DNA from: Clostridiales bacterium
Lineage (GTDB): Bacteria > Bacillota_A > Clostridia > Oscillospirales > Oscillospiraceae
Direction of reading: 5' to 3'
DNA length: 10,822 nucleotides
Assembly: GCA_022777455.1 (NCBI GenBank)
Contig: JALFGI010000046.1
Span: forward strand, 1 to 10,822
The position numbers and the translations under genes are program-made. Positions 1 through 7,113 of the stretch are shown piece by piece; the first letter of the stretch is position 1; each line of letters begins with the position of its first letter. A model generated the notes under the pieces. The model saw only the letters and a program-made list of their open reading frames with translations, was not told where the DNA came from and made no database searches.

Positions 1-815
1 GCATGGACATCGGCACCGCCAAGCCCACCCAAGAGGAGATGCAGGGCATCGTTCATCATATGATCGATGTGGCGGAGCCCGACGAGGACTTCTCCGTCAG
101 CCGCTACTGCGCCCAGGCCGCCCCCATTGTGGACGATATCCTCTCCCGGGGCAAAACCGCCATCATCGCCGGGGGCACAGGACTATACATGGACTCTCTG
201 ATTCAGGGCAACGATTTTGCCCCCTTCCCCGCCACCGGCGTGCGGGAACGGCTGGAACAGGAGGCGGAGGCCCGGGGCATCCAGGTGCTCTTTGACCGTC
301 TCGCCGCCGTCGACCCGGAAGCCGCCGGGAAGCTCCACCTGTCCGACCGGAAGCGGATCATCCGGGCTCTTGAAGTGTACCTGGAAACCGGGGAGACCAT
401 CACGGCGCACAACCGGAAAACCCAGTTGATTCCACCCCGTTACTCCCCCCTCTGGCTGGGCTTGGACTTTGAGAATCGGGCTGACCTCTACGGGCGCATC
501 GACCGCCGGGTGGGCCTGATGCTGGATATGGGACTGATTGCCGAGATTCAGGGGCTTCTTGCCGCAGGGATCCCCCCCAAATGCACCGCCATGCAGGCCA
601 TCGGCTATAAGGAATTTCTGGCCGCCCTGAAGGGGGAATGCACCATCGGGGAAGCCGCAGACCAGGTGCGCCAATCCTCCCGCCGCTATGCCAAACGGCA
701 GCTGACCTGGTTCCGCCGGAACAGGAAAATCCACTGGCTCACCCGCGAGGAGGGCCAGAGCGGAGTGGAAATTCTGGCCGCCGCCCGACGTTTTTTGCAG
801 GAAAACGACAGTTAG
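1..815 (+). CDS. miaA: tRNA dimethylallyltransferase MiaA, 3' part (5' end outside window)
   Basis: MiaA transfers a dimethylallyl group from DMAPP to N6 of A37 in tRNAs that read codons starting with U, supporting translational fidelity in the cytoplasm. The frame is open from the window edge. The first visible residues, MDIGTAKPT, match the internal MDIGTAKP segment of MiaA that follows the P-loop and DSxQ motif, so the true start lies upstream and the ATG at 3 is internal. Further family signatures are IIAGGTGLYMDSLIQG, the DRKRIIRALEVY segment, QAIGYKEF, and near the C-terminus RRYAKRQLTWFRR. The roughly 270 visible residues fit a protein of about 310 lacking only its N-terminal nucleotide-binding loop. 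hfq follows 44 bp downstream, a frequent arrangement in Clostridia and proteobacteria. The 3' end of miaA also carries a candidate hfq promoter. Confidence 0.97.
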   Translation, partial: MDIGTAKPTQEEMQGIVHHMIDVAEPDEDFSVSRYCAQAAPIVDDILSRGKTAIIAGGTGLYMDSLIQGNDFAPFPATGVRERLEQEAEARGIQVLFDRLAAVDPEAAGKLHLSDRKRIIRALEVYLETGETITAHNRKTQLIPPRYSPLWLGLDFENRADLYGRIDRRVGLMLDMGLIAEIQGLLAAGIPPKCTAMQAIGYKEFLAALKGECTIGEAADQVRQSSRRYAKRQLTWFRRNRKIHWLTREEGQSGVEILAAARRFLQENDS

Positions 816-823
816 AATATGAT
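795..823 (+). promoter_or_regulatory. Candidate sigma-A promoter for hfq inside the miaA 3' end
   Basis: TTGCAG at 795-800 and TATGAT at 818-823 are separated by exactly 17 nt. Transcription would start about 830, some 30 nt before the hfq ATG. This would allow hfq to be made independently of miaA. It is inferred from hexamer match and spacing only. Confidence 0.45.
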
Positions 824-859
824 AGCATGTGCATACCCTTGAAGAAAGAAGGTATACAT

Positions 860-1090
860 ATGACAGAACAAGTGAATTTACAGGACGCCATTTTGAAGGA
901 GGTGCGCCGGGATAAAGTCCCGGTGACTCTATTCCTGATGAACGGTTTCCAGCTCCGGGGCACCATCACAGGCTACGACAGCTTCGTGGTGGTACTGGTG
1001 ACGGACGGGCGGCAGCAGATGATTTACAAGCACGCCATCTCCACCCTGGCCCCCATCCGGCCCCTGAAGGCCGCTGCTGCGACCGCGTAA
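860..1090 (+). CDS. hfq: RNA chaperone Hfq
   Basis: Hfq is a hexameric Sm-like ring protein that binds small RNAs and A/U-rich mRNA segments, promotes their pairing and affects mRNA stability in the cytoplasm. The 76-residue product has the whole Sm fold: NLQDAILKEVRRDKVPVT at residues 6-23 (the Q8/D9 proximal-face region), the Sm1 strand segment FLMNGFQLRGTITGYDSF (25-42), and the diagnostic Sm2 motif YKHAIST (56-62). The C-terminus is a short Ala-rich tail, typical of Gram-positive Hfq, and lacks the long disordered tail of enteric versions. The start at 860 is chosen because AGAAGG lies just upstream and the family begins there. A longer in-frame extension upstream overlaps miaA and is not real. 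An intrinsic terminator follows 10 bp after the stop. Confidence 0.97.
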   Translation: MTEQVNLQDAILKEVRRDKVPVTLFLMNGFQLRGTITGYDSFVVVLVTDGRQQMIYKHAISTLAPIRPLKAAAATA

Positions 1091-1100
1091 TCACCATCAA

Positions 1101-1128
1101 AAAGCGGCGGGCCATCCGCCGTTTTTTT
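1101..1128 (+). terminator. Intrinsic terminator after hfq
   Basis: The stem CGGCGG (1105-1110) pairs with CCGCCG (1116-1121) across a 5-nt loop and is followed by seven T. It begins 10 bp after the hfq stop and closes the miaA-hfq unit. Confidence 0.85.
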
Positions 1129-1172
1129 GCGTATGAAAGAAAGGAGTATTTGGGTTATCGGATTAGAACAGC

Positions 1173-1388
1173 AAATTGTAATTTGGCGCATTAGAACCGG
1201 CGCTCCCCTTGGCTCCCCCTCTGGGGGAGCTGGCTGCCCCGTAAGGGGCAGACTGAGAGGGCAGCATGGTTTGATTTTGGCTACAATGATTTTACTGCGG
1301 TACCCTCTCAGTCAGCCTGTTCGGCTGACAGCTCTCCCAAAGGGAGAGCCAAGGGGTACTGTCGTATCAGCCCGCCACACTCCAATTT
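1173..1388. repeat. Palindromic MITE-like intergenic element, copy 1
   Basis: This is an element of about 216 bp with no coding capacity. Its left arm starts with AAATTGTAATTT (1173-1184) and continues with CTTGGCTCCCCC, GGGGGAGCTGGCTGCCCC and a GGGGCAGACTGAGAGGG block. The right arm repeats the same blocks inverted: CCCTCTCAGTCAGCCTG, a GGCTGACAGCT block and AGGGAGAGCCAAGGGG. The arms can fold into one long hairpin with a side hairpin in each arm. Copy 2 at 7114-7332 shares the core nearly base for base. Here the outer part of the right arm is diverged, so the right border is approximate. It sits between the hfq terminator and yggS. Short open frames through it are by-products of the repeat. 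Confidence 0.8.
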
Positions 1389-1448
1389 GTCAGCTTGCCA
1401 GATTGATACAATCATCACATGATCCAAAAAAACAGAGAGGAATCCATT

Positions 1449-2147
1449 ATGTCGATTGCAGAAAACGTTGCGCGCATCCGGGAGGAAATGAATCGCGCGG
1501 CATTGGCCGCCGGGCGGAACCCGGATGAAATTCAGCTCTGCGCCGCCACCAAGATGAACGACGCCGACGCCGTCCGCCAGGCCATCGCCGCCGGGGTGGA
1601 CTGCTGCGGAGAGAACCGGGTCCAGGAGCTCACCGAAAAATTATCCCAGGATGCCTACCGGGGGAAGCCCCTGCATTTCATCGGCCATTTGCAGACCAAC
1701 AAAGTGCGCCAGGTGGTGGGCAGGGTGGACCTGATCCAGAGCGTGGACAGTGAGCGCCTGCTCCGTGCCATCCAGGCAGAGGCCGCCAAGCAGGGCATCA
1801 TTCAGAAGATTTTGCTGGAAGTGAACATCGGCCAGGAGGCCAGCAAATCCGGCTTCCGGGCGGAGGACATCCTCCCCACGGTGGAAAAATGCGGCGAATT
1901 TCCGAACATATGTATTAAAGGACTCATGGCAATCCCCCCAATTTCCCAAAATGTGGGGGATAATGTAAAATTTTTTCAAAAAATGTCCGAATTATCTGTT
2001 GACATACGGAGAAAAAAATACGATAATGTCATGGTGGACTGTTTATCCATGGGCATGACCAACGATTTCGCCGACGCGATTATGTATGGCAGCACCATGG
2101 TCCGTATCGGCACCGCTATTTTTGGCGCCCGGAATTATACGCCATGA
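1449..2147 (+). CDS. yggS: PLP homeostasis protein, YggS/YlmE/PLPBP family
   Basis: This family binds pyridoxal 5'-phosphate and helps balance B6 vitamers and amino-acid pools; no enzyme reaction is firmly assigned. The 232-residue product is a single alanine-racemase-like TIM barrel. The segment LCAATKMN places the PLP lysine at K35, HFIGHLQTNK is at 76-85, the LSMGM phosphate-binding segment is at 199-203, and VRIGTAIFG is at 218-226, ending in AR-Y. The start at 1449 is chosen over an in-frame ATG at 1419 because AGAGAGG (1434-1440) is well spaced from it and the family begins near SIAENVARI. It heads the sepF-divIVA cluster, as ylmE does in Bacillus. From about 1905 to 2045 base composition becomes markedly AT-rich and rare codons appear, although the family motifs remain intact. 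This patch contains a promoter-like sequence. Confidence 0.93.
   Translation: MSIAENVARIREEMNRAALAAGRNPDEIQLCAATKMNDADAVRQAIAAGVDCCGENRVQELTEKLSQDAYRGKPLHFIGHLQTNKVRQVVGRVDLIQSVDSERLLRAIQAEAAKQGIIQKILLEVNIGQEASKSGFRAEDILPTVEKCGEFPNICIKGLMAIPPISQNVGDNVKFFQKMSELSVDIRRKKYDNVMVDCLSMGMTNDFADAIMYGSTMVRIGTAIFGARNYTP
1999..2027 (+). promoter_or_regulatory. Candidate internal promoter for sepF-divIVA within yggS
   Basis: TTGACA (1999-2004) is followed after exactly 17 nt by GATAAT (2022-2027), close to sigma-A consensus. It lies in an unusually AT-rich stretch of an otherwise GC-rich gene. It points toward sepF, whose start is about 155 nt downstream of the likely transcription start. This is inferred from sequence match only. 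Confidence 0.55.
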
Positions 2148-2189
2148 GACATCCGTGTTGATGTGAACATACAGGAGGAGAAAAAGAAA

Positions 2190-2771
2190 ATGAGTTTTTG
2201 GGATAACGTAAAGAAATTTACCCAGCCCTACGCCGACGATGATTACGATGATTACGACGAAGAAGAAGACGACGCCGTCGATCATTATGACGAGCCCGAA
2301 GAGCGTCCCGTGCGCCGCACCAACCGCCGCGCCAGCACGCCTGCTCCCGCCCCCGCTCCCGAAGAGGACACCGCGGAGGAAGCGGATTTCAGCTTCGGTT
2401 CCGCACCTTTGATGAGCACCCCCGCCAGCTCCGGTCTGTCCGGCAGCGGCTTCAGCGGCCAGGTGCTGAACATGAACTCTTCCGCCTCTGTTTCCAACAA
2501 GCAGGAAGTGGTTCTGTTCCGTCCCAACAGCTTCAACGATACCTCCAAGGCTGCCGATGACCTGCGCAGCCGCAAGGCCGTGATTGTCAACATGGAGAAT
2601 GTGGACAAGGCCATGGCCCGCCGTGTGGTTGATTTCCTGTCCGGCTGTGTCTACGCGCTGGACGGCGACGTGAAGAAGATTGCTCAGTCCGCTTACCTGT
2701 TCTGCCCCCACAACATGGATATTGTGGGCGACCTGGAATCCCTCCAGGCCGAGGTGGAAAGCTACATGTGA
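2190..2771 (+). CDS. sepF: Cell division protein SepF
   Basis: SepF anchors FtsZ to the membrane, forms arcs or rings that organise Z-ring filaments, and is needed for normal septum formation in Gram-positive bacteria. The 193-residue protein has an N-terminal membrane-binding amphipathic segment MSFWDNVKKF (1-10), an acidic D/E/Y-rich stretch (15-38), a disordered Pro/Ala/Ser linker (about 40-103), and a C-terminal SepF domain from EVVLFRPNSFNDTSKAADDL (106-125) through DFLSGCVYALDGDVKKI (148-164) to a final phenylalanine/cysteine strand and helix. The linker is longer than in Bacillus. Start 2190 is chosen because AGGAGG lies at 2173-2178 and the family begins MSFWD/MSLWD; an upstream in-frame GTG at 2163 overlaps that site. 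It lies 42 bp after yggS, with divIVA next. ylmG and ylmH, usual neighbours in Bacillus, are missing. Confidence 0.95.
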   Translation: MSFWDNVKKFTQPYADDDYDDYDEEEDDAVDHYDEPEERPVRRTNRRASTPAPAPAPEEDTAEEADFSFGSAPLMSTPASSGLSGSGFSGQVLNMNSSASVSNKQEVVLFRPNSFNDTSKAADDLRSRKAVIVNMENVDKAMARRVVDFLSGCVYALDGDVKKIAQSAYLFCPHNMDIVGDLESLQAEVESYM

Positions 2772-2836
2772 GAAACCTCTGAACATCGAATTCACAGATA
2801 TAACAGATATATATTAACCCCGAAAGGAGAAACGAC

Positions 2837-3580
2837 ATGATTACTCCGCAGCAAATTGATCAGATTTCCTTCAGCCAGGCCCGTCATGGCTACGACATGG
2901 AGCAGGTGGATAAGATCCTGGAGCCCCTGACCGAGGATTACGTTGCTCTCTACAAGGAGAATGCCCTGCTGAAAAGCAAGATGCGCGTTCTGGTGGGCAA
3001 GCTGGAAGAATATCGCAAGAACGAGGCTGCCGCCAAGGACGCCGTGGAAAGCGCCCGCCGCTCCGCCGACAGAATGGTGCAGGAGGCCGAAGCCAAGTGT
3101 GCCCAGATGATGCGTCAGGCGCAGGCTGCCGCGGCTGCCGCTCCCGCTCCTGCCCCCAAGGCGCCCAGCGCCGATGCCTTTGTGGCTGTTGAGAATGCCC
3201 GGGTGGCCGAGGCCCGGAAGACTGCCGCCGCCCGGATCACCGAGATCCAGACCCAGATGCAGCAGTGCATCCAGGCCCTGGACCGGATCAAGAACGCCAA
3301 TGTCACCCCCGCCGCTGCTCCCGCAGCCCCTGCTGCTGCCCCCGCGCCTGTTGCTCCTGCCGCTCCCAAAGCACCTGCCAAGAAGGAAGCGCCCGTAGAC
3401 ACATACGACAGCGAAGCCGTGGTGGGTGAAATTTCCCAGAGCCTGGAGGCCATGGTTGGCACCACCAACGATACCGCCCCCAAGGCTGCCCCCCAGCATC
3501 CCACCCGTGACACCTCCACCAGCCGTTTCTCCACGCTGAACCTGCAGTTCGGCCGGAACTACGACCCCACCCAGAAGTAA
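2837..3580 (+). CDS. divIVA: DivIVA-family division/curvature-sensing scaffold protein
   Basis: DivIVA proteins sense negatively curved membrane at septa and poles and recruit partners such as Min proteins or wall-synthesis regulators. The 247-residue product opens with the DivIVA N-terminal domain: MITPQQIDQISFSQARHGYD (1-20), then MEQVDKILEPLTEDYVALYK with heptad-like spacing. Coiled coil runs to about residue 95. A short Ala/Pro stretch (97-111), a second predicted helix (about 112-155), another Ala/Pro-rich linker (157-186) and a polar tail follow. The linkers make it longer than the 164-residue Bacillus protein. A GAAAGGAG site precedes the ATG. It follows sepF by 65 bp and precedes the ileS leader, the conserved Firmicutes order. 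I see no terminator before the T-box leader, so read-through into ileS is possible. Confidence 0.92.
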   Translation: MITPQQIDQISFSQARHGYDMEQVDKILEPLTEDYVALYKENALLKSKMRVLVGKLEEYRKNEAAAKDAVESARRSADRMVQEAEAKCAQMMRQAQAAAAAAPAPAPKAPSADAFVAVENARVAEARKTAAARITEIQTQMQQCIQALDRIKNANVTPAAAPAAPAAAPAPVAPAAPKAPAKKEAPVDTYDSEAVVGEISQSLEAMVGTTNDTAPKAAPQHPTRDTSTSRFSTLNLQFGRNYDPTQK

Positions 3581-3586
3581 TATTAT

Positions 3587-3592
3587 TATAAT
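3587..3592 (+). promoter_or_regulatory. Possible -10 element for the ileS T-box transcript
   Basis: TATAAT at 3587-3592 lies directly after the divIVA stop and 5-10 nt before the apparent base of the T-box Stem I, where transcription would be expected to start. No convincing -35 hexamer is found 16-18 nt upstream, so the call is weak. Confidence 0.35.
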
Positions 3593-3595
3593 CCC

Positions 3596-3857
3596 ACTGC
3601 GATCACGAGGACGCGAGCCGCGGTCCCCCGCCTCCAGAGAGCTGCCGGATGGTGCAAGGCAGCAGGCAAAGCCCGCCGGTTTATCACCTCCATGCAGCGC
3701 AAAGAACCTCCCCGATTGGGGAGCAGTAGACTGCGCCGGGTTCAGCGCCCGTTACAGCGCCTTCGAGTGCCGGCATTTTGCCGGAACAAGAGTGGTACCG
3801 CAGAGGTTATTCATCGCCTTTGTCTCTTATTTCCAAGGGGCAGGGGCGATGTTTTTT
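3596..3857 (+). promoter_or_regulatory. T-box leader (tRNA-Ile sensing riboswitch) controlling ileS
   Basis: T-box leaders bind uncharged tRNA and switch between terminator and antiterminator. Stem I distal elements are visible as CCAGAGAGCTGCCGGATGG and GGTGCAAGG. The Stem I 3' side holds TTTATCACC, giving the Ile specifier codon ATC at 3683-3685 followed by a purine. The T-box proper is TGGTACCGC at 3793-3801; its TGGT can pair with the ACCA end of tRNA-Ile. The terminator follows directly. The specifier, the T-box and the downstream gene all agree on isoleucine. The 5' boundary is approximate. Expected behaviour is read-through into ileS when uncharged tRNA-Ile accumulates. Stems II and III were not modelled. 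Confidence 0.9.
3813..3857 (+). terminator. Regulatory terminator of the ileS T-box
   Basis: Positions 3813-3828 pair with 3835-3850 over 16 consecutive pairs, several of them G-U, around a 6-nt loop. A run of six T (3852-3857) follows. It is the hairpin that competes with the antiterminator formed by the TGGTACCGC region just upstream. Confidence 0.85.
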
Positions 3858-3877
3858 CATTGAAAAGCCCACCGTCC

Positions 3878-4048
3878 ACTGTAGGGGGCGGCTACAGAGG
3901 CCCGTGCGGTACAAGCCAAAAATGATGAACCGGGTTGGGCGAATTCCCACAGCACCCCGACGAAACTGTAGGGGAGGCTCGTAGCCTCCCGCGCGGTACA
4001 AACCCACAATGACGAATCAGATCGGGCGAATTCGTACTGTGTCGGACG
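3878..4048 (+). repeat. Two diverged 87-bp-period direct repeat units carrying a GGAGGCT palindrome
   Basis: ACTGTAGGGG starts at 3878 and again at 3965. In both units it is followed by a GGCT-centred palindrome, GCGGTACAA, an ATGA run, GGGCGAATTC and a final CGACG or CGGACG. In unit 2 the palindrome is GGGGAGGCT-CGT-AGCCTCCC; in unit 1 it is degraded. The units lie between the T-box terminator and ileS and look non-coding. Confidence 0.7.
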
Positions 4049-4089
4049 TGGTACCTTTCAACCGGACACGCAGGACCCGGAACAAAAGC

Positions 4090-4115
4090 GGGAGGCTAAG
4101 AGCCTCCCCTACAGT
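4090..4115 (-). repeat. Inverted copy of the GGGAGGCT palindrome
   Basis: GGGAGGCT (4090-4097), AAG, AGCCTCCC (4101-4108) is followed by CTACAGT, the reverse complement of the ACTGTAGGGG start of the units at 3878 and 3965. It therefore closes the repeat cluster in opposite orientation, just upstream of ileS. Confidence 0.7.
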
Positions 4116-4218
4116 TAGGACAGAACATGGTTCCATTCAACGCACCGATAAATTACAATTTTCCGCTTAGAGAGAAAAGCCAACATTACATTTGAATCAT
4201 CAGAAAGGAACGATTTCT

Positions 4219-7008
4219 ATGGACTATAAAAACACCATCATCACCCCCAAGACCGACTTCCCCATGAAGGCCGGTCTGCCTGCCCGGGAGCCCGGGATGC
4301 TGAAGGGGTGGCAGGACATGGACCTGTACAACGCCATGCTGGAAAAGAATAAGGACCTTCCCCCCTTCGTGCTCCACGACGGACCTCCCTTCTCCAATGG
4401 CTATATCCACATGGGCCACGCCCTGAATAAGACCCTGAAGGACTTCATCGTCCGCTCCCACGCCATGATGGGCTACTACACTCCCTACGTCCCCGGTTGG
4501 GACAACCACGGTCTGCCCATCGAGCGGGCCATCGAGACCTCCAAGAAGAAGCTGAACAAGGATATGTCCGTCACTGAGTTCCGCAATGCCTGCGAGGACT
4601 TCGCCCAGGACTTCATCAACAAGCAGCGGGAAGGTTTCCAGCGTCTGGGTGTGGTGGGCGACTGGGAGCACCCCTACCGCACCATGGACAAGCATTTCGA
4701 GGCCCAGGAGGTCAAGGTCTTTGGCCGGATGTTCGACAAGGGCTATATCTACAAGGGTCTGAAGCCCGTGTCCTGGTGCCCCTTCTGTGTCACCGCCGTG
4801 GCCGAAGCGGACATCGAATACAAAGATGACCCCTGCACCACCGTGTATGTCAAATTCCCCGTGGAGGACGATCTGGGCAAGCTCTCTCAGTTCGATCTGA
4901 GCAAAGCTTATTTCGTGATCTGGACCACCACCATCTGGACCCTGCCCGGCAACATGGCCATCTGCCTGCACCCCCGGGATTCCTACGCTCTGATCAAGGC
5001 GGACAATGGGGAGACCTACATCATGGCCGAGGCCCTGATGGACAAAGTCATGAAAATCGGCGGCATCGAACACTACGAAGTGCTGGCCACCTACCCCGGT
5101 GCGTTCTTCGAGAATATGCTGGCAAAGCACCCCTTCCTGGACAAAACCTCCCGTCTGGTGAACGCTGAGTACGTCACCATGGACTCCGGTACCGGCTGTG
5201 TCCACACCGCCCCCGGCTTTGGCGCCGACGACTATGTGACCTGCATGCGTTACGGCATGGATCTGATCGTCCCCGTGGATGACTACGGCCGTCACACGGA
5301 TTACGCCGGCAAGTACGCAGGACTGAAAACCGAGGAGTCTAACCCCATCATTCTGGAGGATATGCGAAGAAGCGGTATGCTCTTCGCCTCCGAGGACATC
5401 GTCCACTCCTACCCCCACCACGACCGGTGCAAGAAGCCCGTCATCTTCCGGGCCACTCCCCAGTGGTTCTGCTCCGTGGAATCCTTCAAGGACAAGGCCA
5501 TCCAGGCCATCGAGAACGTCCAGTGGTATCCCGCCTGGGGCGGCGAGCGGATGGTGAGCATGATCCGGGAGCGGGCCGACTGGTGCATCTCCCGTCAGCG
5601 CCGCTGGGGTCTGCCCATCCCCGTGTTCTACTGCGAAAACTGCGAAAAGCCCGTGTCCACCCCGGAATCCATCGAGAAAATTTCGGGGCTCTTCGACGAG
5701 TACGGTTCCAACATCTGGTTCCAGAAGGAGGCCATGGAGCTGGTGCCCGAGGGCTTCACCTGCCCCCACTGCGGCGGCAAGACCTTTACCAAGGAGAAGG
5801 ACACCCTGGACTGCTGGTTCGACTCCGGCTCCACCCACTACGCTTCCCTGATGAAGGATCATCCCGACCTGTGGCCTGCCGACGTGTACCTGGAAGGTGC
5901 CGACCAGTATCGCGGCTGGTTTCAGTCCTCCCTGCTCACCAGTGTTGGTGCTCTGGACCAGGGCGCTCCCTTCAAGCAGGTGCTGACCCACGGCTGGACC
6001 GTGGACGGCCAGGGCCGTGCCATGCACAAGTCTCTGGGCAACGGCGTTGACCCCGCCGACCTGATCAAGGACTACGGCGCAGACATCGTGCGCCTCTGGG
6101 CCGCCTCCTCCGACTACCACGCCGACGTGCGCTGCTCCAAGGATATCTTCAAGCAGATCGCCCAGAACTATCTGAAGTTCCGCAACACCGCCCGGTACTG
6201 CCTGGGCAACCTGAACGAGTTCGACCCCAACAACCTGGTCCCCGCCGCCGAGATGGAGGAGCTGGACAAGTGGGCGCTGACCAAGCTGAATGCCCTCATC
6301 GCCGCCTGCCGCAAGTCCTACAACGAGTACGAGTTCCACATGGTCACCCACGCCATCAACGATTTCTGCGTGGTGGAGCTGTCCAGCTTCTATCTGGACA
6401 TCCTGAAGGACCGGCTGTACTGCGAGGAGAAGAACGGCCTGCGCCGCCGCTCCGCCCAGACCGCATTGTATCTCATCGTGGACGCCATGGCCAAGCTCTT
6501 CGCTCCCATCCTGGCCTTCACCTGTGACGAGATCTGGCAGGCCATGCCCCACCGTGACGAGGACGACAAGCGGAACATCCTGCTCAACCAGATGCCCGAG
6601 AGCTGCGCCGCCTACACCCTGGACGATGATGCCATGGCCCGCTGGGACACCGTCATCAAGCTGCGCCAGGACGTGAACGGCGTGCTGGAGAAGGCCCGGG
6701 CCGACAAGCGCATCGGCAAGGCCCTGGAGGCCCATGTGACCCTGGAAACCACCGACGAGGCTCTGAAGGCCGCCTGCGAAGGCGTGAACTTGGCCGAGAT
6801 CTTTATCGTCTCCAACTGCACCTGGTCCGCTCCCGAGGAGGGTGCCGAGACGGCCGCCGGTGTGAACTTCCCCAGCCTCACCGTGGGCGTCAGCGAGGCC
6901 AAGGGCGCCAAGTGTCCCCGCTGCTGGATGCACTCCGAAAATGCCAACGCCGAGGGCCTGTGCCCCCGCTGCGCCGCCGTCATCGCCAAGATGGACGTGG
7001 AGCTGTAA
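4219..7008 (+). CDS. ileS: Isoleucyl-tRNA synthetase
   Basis: IleRS is a class Ia cytoplasmic enzyme that charges tRNA-Ile with isoleucine using ATP and hydrolyses misactivated valine. The 929-residue product is full length. The Rossmann domain has the HIGH signature as HMGH (64-67) after DGPPFSNGYI. The CP1 editing domain shows IWTTTIWTLPGN and GTGCVHTAPGFGADDY. DCWFDSGSTHY precedes the second half of the catalytic domain. The KMSKS loop is AMHKS (601-605). The anticodon-binding helical domain follows, and the C-terminal zinc finger has C899, C902, C915 and C918. The start at 4219 is preceded by AAAGGA (4204-4209); an in-frame TTG at 4192 is less likely. It is controlled by the upstream T-box and ends in a strong hairpin. 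High GC and even codon use mark it as native. Confidence 0.98.
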   Translation: MDYKNTIITPKTDFPMKAGLPAREPGMLKGWQDMDLYNAMLEKNKDLPPFVLHDGPPFSNGYIHMGHALNKTLKDFIVRSHAMMGYYTPYVPGWDNHGLPIERAIETSKKKLNKDMSVTEFRNACEDFAQDFINKQREGFQRLGVVGDWEHPYRTMDKHFEAQEVKVFGRMFDKGYIYKGLKPVSWCPFCVTAVAEADIEYKDDPCTTVYVKFPVEDDLGKLSQFDLSKAYFVIWTTTIWTLPGNMAICLHPRDSYALIKADNGETYIMAEALMDKVMKIGGIEHYEVLATYPGAFFENMLAKHPFLDKTSRLVNAEYVTMDSGTGCVHTAPGFGADDYVTCMRYGMDLIVPVDDYGRHTDYAGKYAGLKTEESNPIILEDMRRSGMLFASEDIVHSYPHHDRCKKPVIFRATPQWFCSVESFKDKAIQAIENVQWYPAWGGERMVSMIRERADWCISRQRRWGLPIPVFYCENCEKPVSTPESIEKISGLFDEYGSNIWFQKEAMELVPEGFTCPHCGGKTFTKEKDTLDCWFDSGSTHYASLMKDHPDLWPADVYLEGADQYRGWFQSSLLTSVGALDQGAPFKQVLTHGWTVDGQGRAMHKSLGNGVDPADLIKDYGADIVRLWAASSDYHADVRCSKDIFKQIAQNYLKFRNTARYCLGNLNEFDPNNLVPAAEMEELDKWALTKLNALIAACRKSYNEYEFHMVTHAINDFCVVELSSFYLDILKDRLYCEEKNGLRRRSAQTALYLIVDAMAKLFAPILAFTCDEIWQAMPHRDEDDKRNILLNQMPESCAAYTLDDDAMARWDTVIKLRQDVNGVLEKARADKRIGKALEAHVTLETTDEALKAACEGVNLAEIFIVSNCTWSAPEEGAETAAGVNFPSLTVGVSEAKGAKCPRCWMHSENANAEGLCPRCAAVIAKMDVEL

Positions 7009-7025
7009 AACTCTTTCAAAGACAC

Positions 7026-7061
7026 AAAAGCACCGGTCCCGTTTTCGGGATCGGTGCTTTT
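7026..7061 (+). terminator. Intrinsic terminator after ileS
   Basis: A 16-bp stem (7026-7041 with 7046-7061, one G-U pair) has a TTTT loop and lies 17 bp after the ileS stop. The T-run is part of the stem and only four long, so the hairpin is nearly symmetrical. Confidence 0.85.
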
Positions 7062-7113
7062 GACCGCCTTCAGCAGGGCATTCACCCTTGTCAAATCTGC
7101 CCGGCAAGCAGAC

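Noticed and set aside
638..859. Upstream in-frame extension of hfq overlapping miaA
   Set aside because: The Hfq family starts at the MTEQVNLQD segment, and a ribosome site lies directly before the ATG at 860.
1127..1528. 133-codon open frame across the palindromic element
   Set aside because: It runs through both repeat arms and into yggS in another frame; its protein reflects the hairpin repeats.
3692..4007. Short open frames on both strands in the T-box and repeat region
   Set aside because: They overlap a structured RNA leader and palindromic repeats, and they lack ribosome sites.
3878..4115. CRISPR-like array before ileS
   Set aside because: Only two diverged direct units with a long period and one inverted copy; there are no equal short repeats with unique spacers and no cas genes.
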